Source: Clostridia bacterium (GTDB lineage: Bacteria > Bacillota > Clostridia > Christensenellales > Pumilibacteraceae). From it: 6,213 bases of DNA. This document shows, one piece after another, positions 5,591-6,213 of the stretch. The stretch covers positions 1-6,213 of the forward strand of contig CAAFIN010000276.1 of the NCBI GenBank assembly GCA_900762945.1, read 5' to 3'. How positions within the stretch are numbered: position 1 is the first letter of the stretch; every line of letters starts with the position of its first letter. Made by a program: the position numbers and the translations under genes. The notes beneath the pieces were generated by a model, which was not told the DNA's origin, searched no databases, and saw nothing but the letters and a program-made list of their open reading frames with translations.

Positions 5591-6213
5591 TTACTTGTTG
5601 ATTTCCGCGCCGACGTACTCGAGAGGATCGGTAAGCGTGCCGTTGACCGTCATTTCGAGGTGGACGTGGAAGCCGTCGCTGTTCTCGGTGAGCATCGTGC
5701 CCGCCTTGCCGATTTCACCGCCGAGTCTGACCTCGTCGCCGATATTAACGGACGCGGACGCAAGCGACTTGTACACCGAAACAATGCCTTCGCCATGGTC
5801 GATGGTGACTACTACGCCCTCGAGCGTGGTCTGCTCGACGCCGGTGACTTTGCCGTCCGCTATGGACAGCACGGGCGCGTTCTCGGTCGCTGCGAAGTCC
5901 ACGCCGTTATGCGTTTTCCACATATTGAGCGAGGGCATATATACGAGCGAGGCGAGCGACGATTCTCTTATCACGTTGCCGTTCTCTATCGGCAAGCCGA
6001 ATTTCATTACGTCCGCGTCGGCGTCGTTATGGGGCGGCGTGACCGGGTTGTCGGTCGGCTGCTCGGGCGTGGGGTCGTCTACGGGCGCGTCGATCGGCAC
6101 GTCAACGTTACCGCCGCGGGTGAATACTACCGCAAGCGTTATCGTAGCCGCGATAACGAGTACGCTTACTATCGCCACTACCCAGGCGATGATTTTGTTT
6201 TTCTTTTCGTCTT
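5591..6213 (-). CDS. spoIIQ: SpoIIQ-like membrane-anchored LytM/M23 protein (5' partial)
   Basis: The frame is open through the right edge, so the start lies outside the window; the GTG at 6178 falls inside the membrane segment and is not a credible start. The 206 visible residues begin DEKKNK (positive cytoplasmic tail), then one TM helix (about 7-30), a Pro/Asp/Thr linker (about 33-65) and a LytM domain. Zn ligands of the M23 fold are present: H101 and D105 in THNGVDFA, and H184 in FHVHLEM with H182 beside it. YKSL (S149) replaces the YxHL motif that carries a catalytic His in LytM. Ser at this spot and the TVYQSL-like stretch are typical of SpoIIQ, the forespore protein that docks with SpoIIIAH across the engulfment space. 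Bacillus SpoIIQ also loses the first Zn histidine; this one keeps it, as described for C. difficile SpoIIQ. It ends at TAA before a strong terminator. It could instead be another degenerate M23 anchor; SpoIIQ is favoured. Sigma-F control would be expected but is not visible. Confidence 0.75.
   Translation of the reverse strand, partial: DEKKNKIIAWVVAIVSVLVIAATITLAVVFTRGGNVDVPIDAPVDDPTPEQPTDNPVTPPHNDADADVMKFGLPIENGNVIRESSLASLVYMPSLNMWKTHNGVDFAATENAPVLSIADGKVTGVEQTTLEGVVVTIDHGEGIVSVYKSLASASVNIGDEVRLGGEIGKAGTMLTENSDGFHVHLEMTVNGTLTDPLEYVGAEINK

Noticed and set aside
1..6213. CRISPR array, tRNA, rRNA, or defence or toxin-antitoxin genes
   Set aside because: No regularly spaced repeats, cloverleaf-like segments or rRNA-like tracts were seen, and every minus-strand frame of gene length belongs to a known housekeeping or signalling family.

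Overview
The window is an ordinary-looking chromosomal segment of about 50% G+C. All six genes read on the minus strand, so the biological order runs from position 6213 down to 1. Gene content and style point to an uncultured anaerobic Firmicute, probably Clostridia. The signs are a SpoIIQ-type LytM protein, an acetyl-CoA-type MetA, strong AGGAG-like ribosome sites, and GTG and TTG starts. The lineage is an inference, not proven here.

Layout in transcription order: (1) 6213-5591, the 3' part of a SpoIIQ-like membrane-anchored M23/LytM protein whose start lies outside the window, closed by a strong intrinsic terminator at 5510-5477. (2) One base beyond that U-tract begins a near-consensus housekeeping promoter (TTGACT, 17-nt spacer, TATAAT), followed by a leader of about 105 nt that may fold. 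(3) metA (5335-4412), pyk (4371-2953), an OmpR-family response regulator (2908-2255), a sensor histidine kinase (2239-1013) and a short nucleoside-hydrolase-family protein (1016-243). Gaps are 40, 44 and 15 bp and then a 4-bp overlap, with no terminator seen between genes, so these five are probably one operon driven by the 5475-5447 promoter. (4) 242-1 is intergenic. It holds a MITE/REP-like imperfect palindrome (about 104-209) and two perfect hairpins (33-59 and 1-23), at least one of which probably ends transcription.

How the genes fit together: MetA activates homoserine for methionine synthesis, pyruvate kinase closes glycolysis, and the two-component system and the nucleoside hydrolase share the transcript. 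The kinase and hydrolase are translationally coupled, because the hydrolase ribosome site lies within the last kinase codons. No direct biochemical link among methionine activation, glycolysis, signalling and nucleoside salvage is evident, so co-regulation is the safe reading.

No clearly new multi-gene system is visible. The most interesting points are the kinase with almost no extracytoplasmic loop coupled to a truncated, divergent nucleoside hydrolase; the possible pseudoknot in the metA leader; the SpoIIQ-like protein that keeps its zinc ligands but lacks a catalytic histidine; and the palindromic intergenic element.
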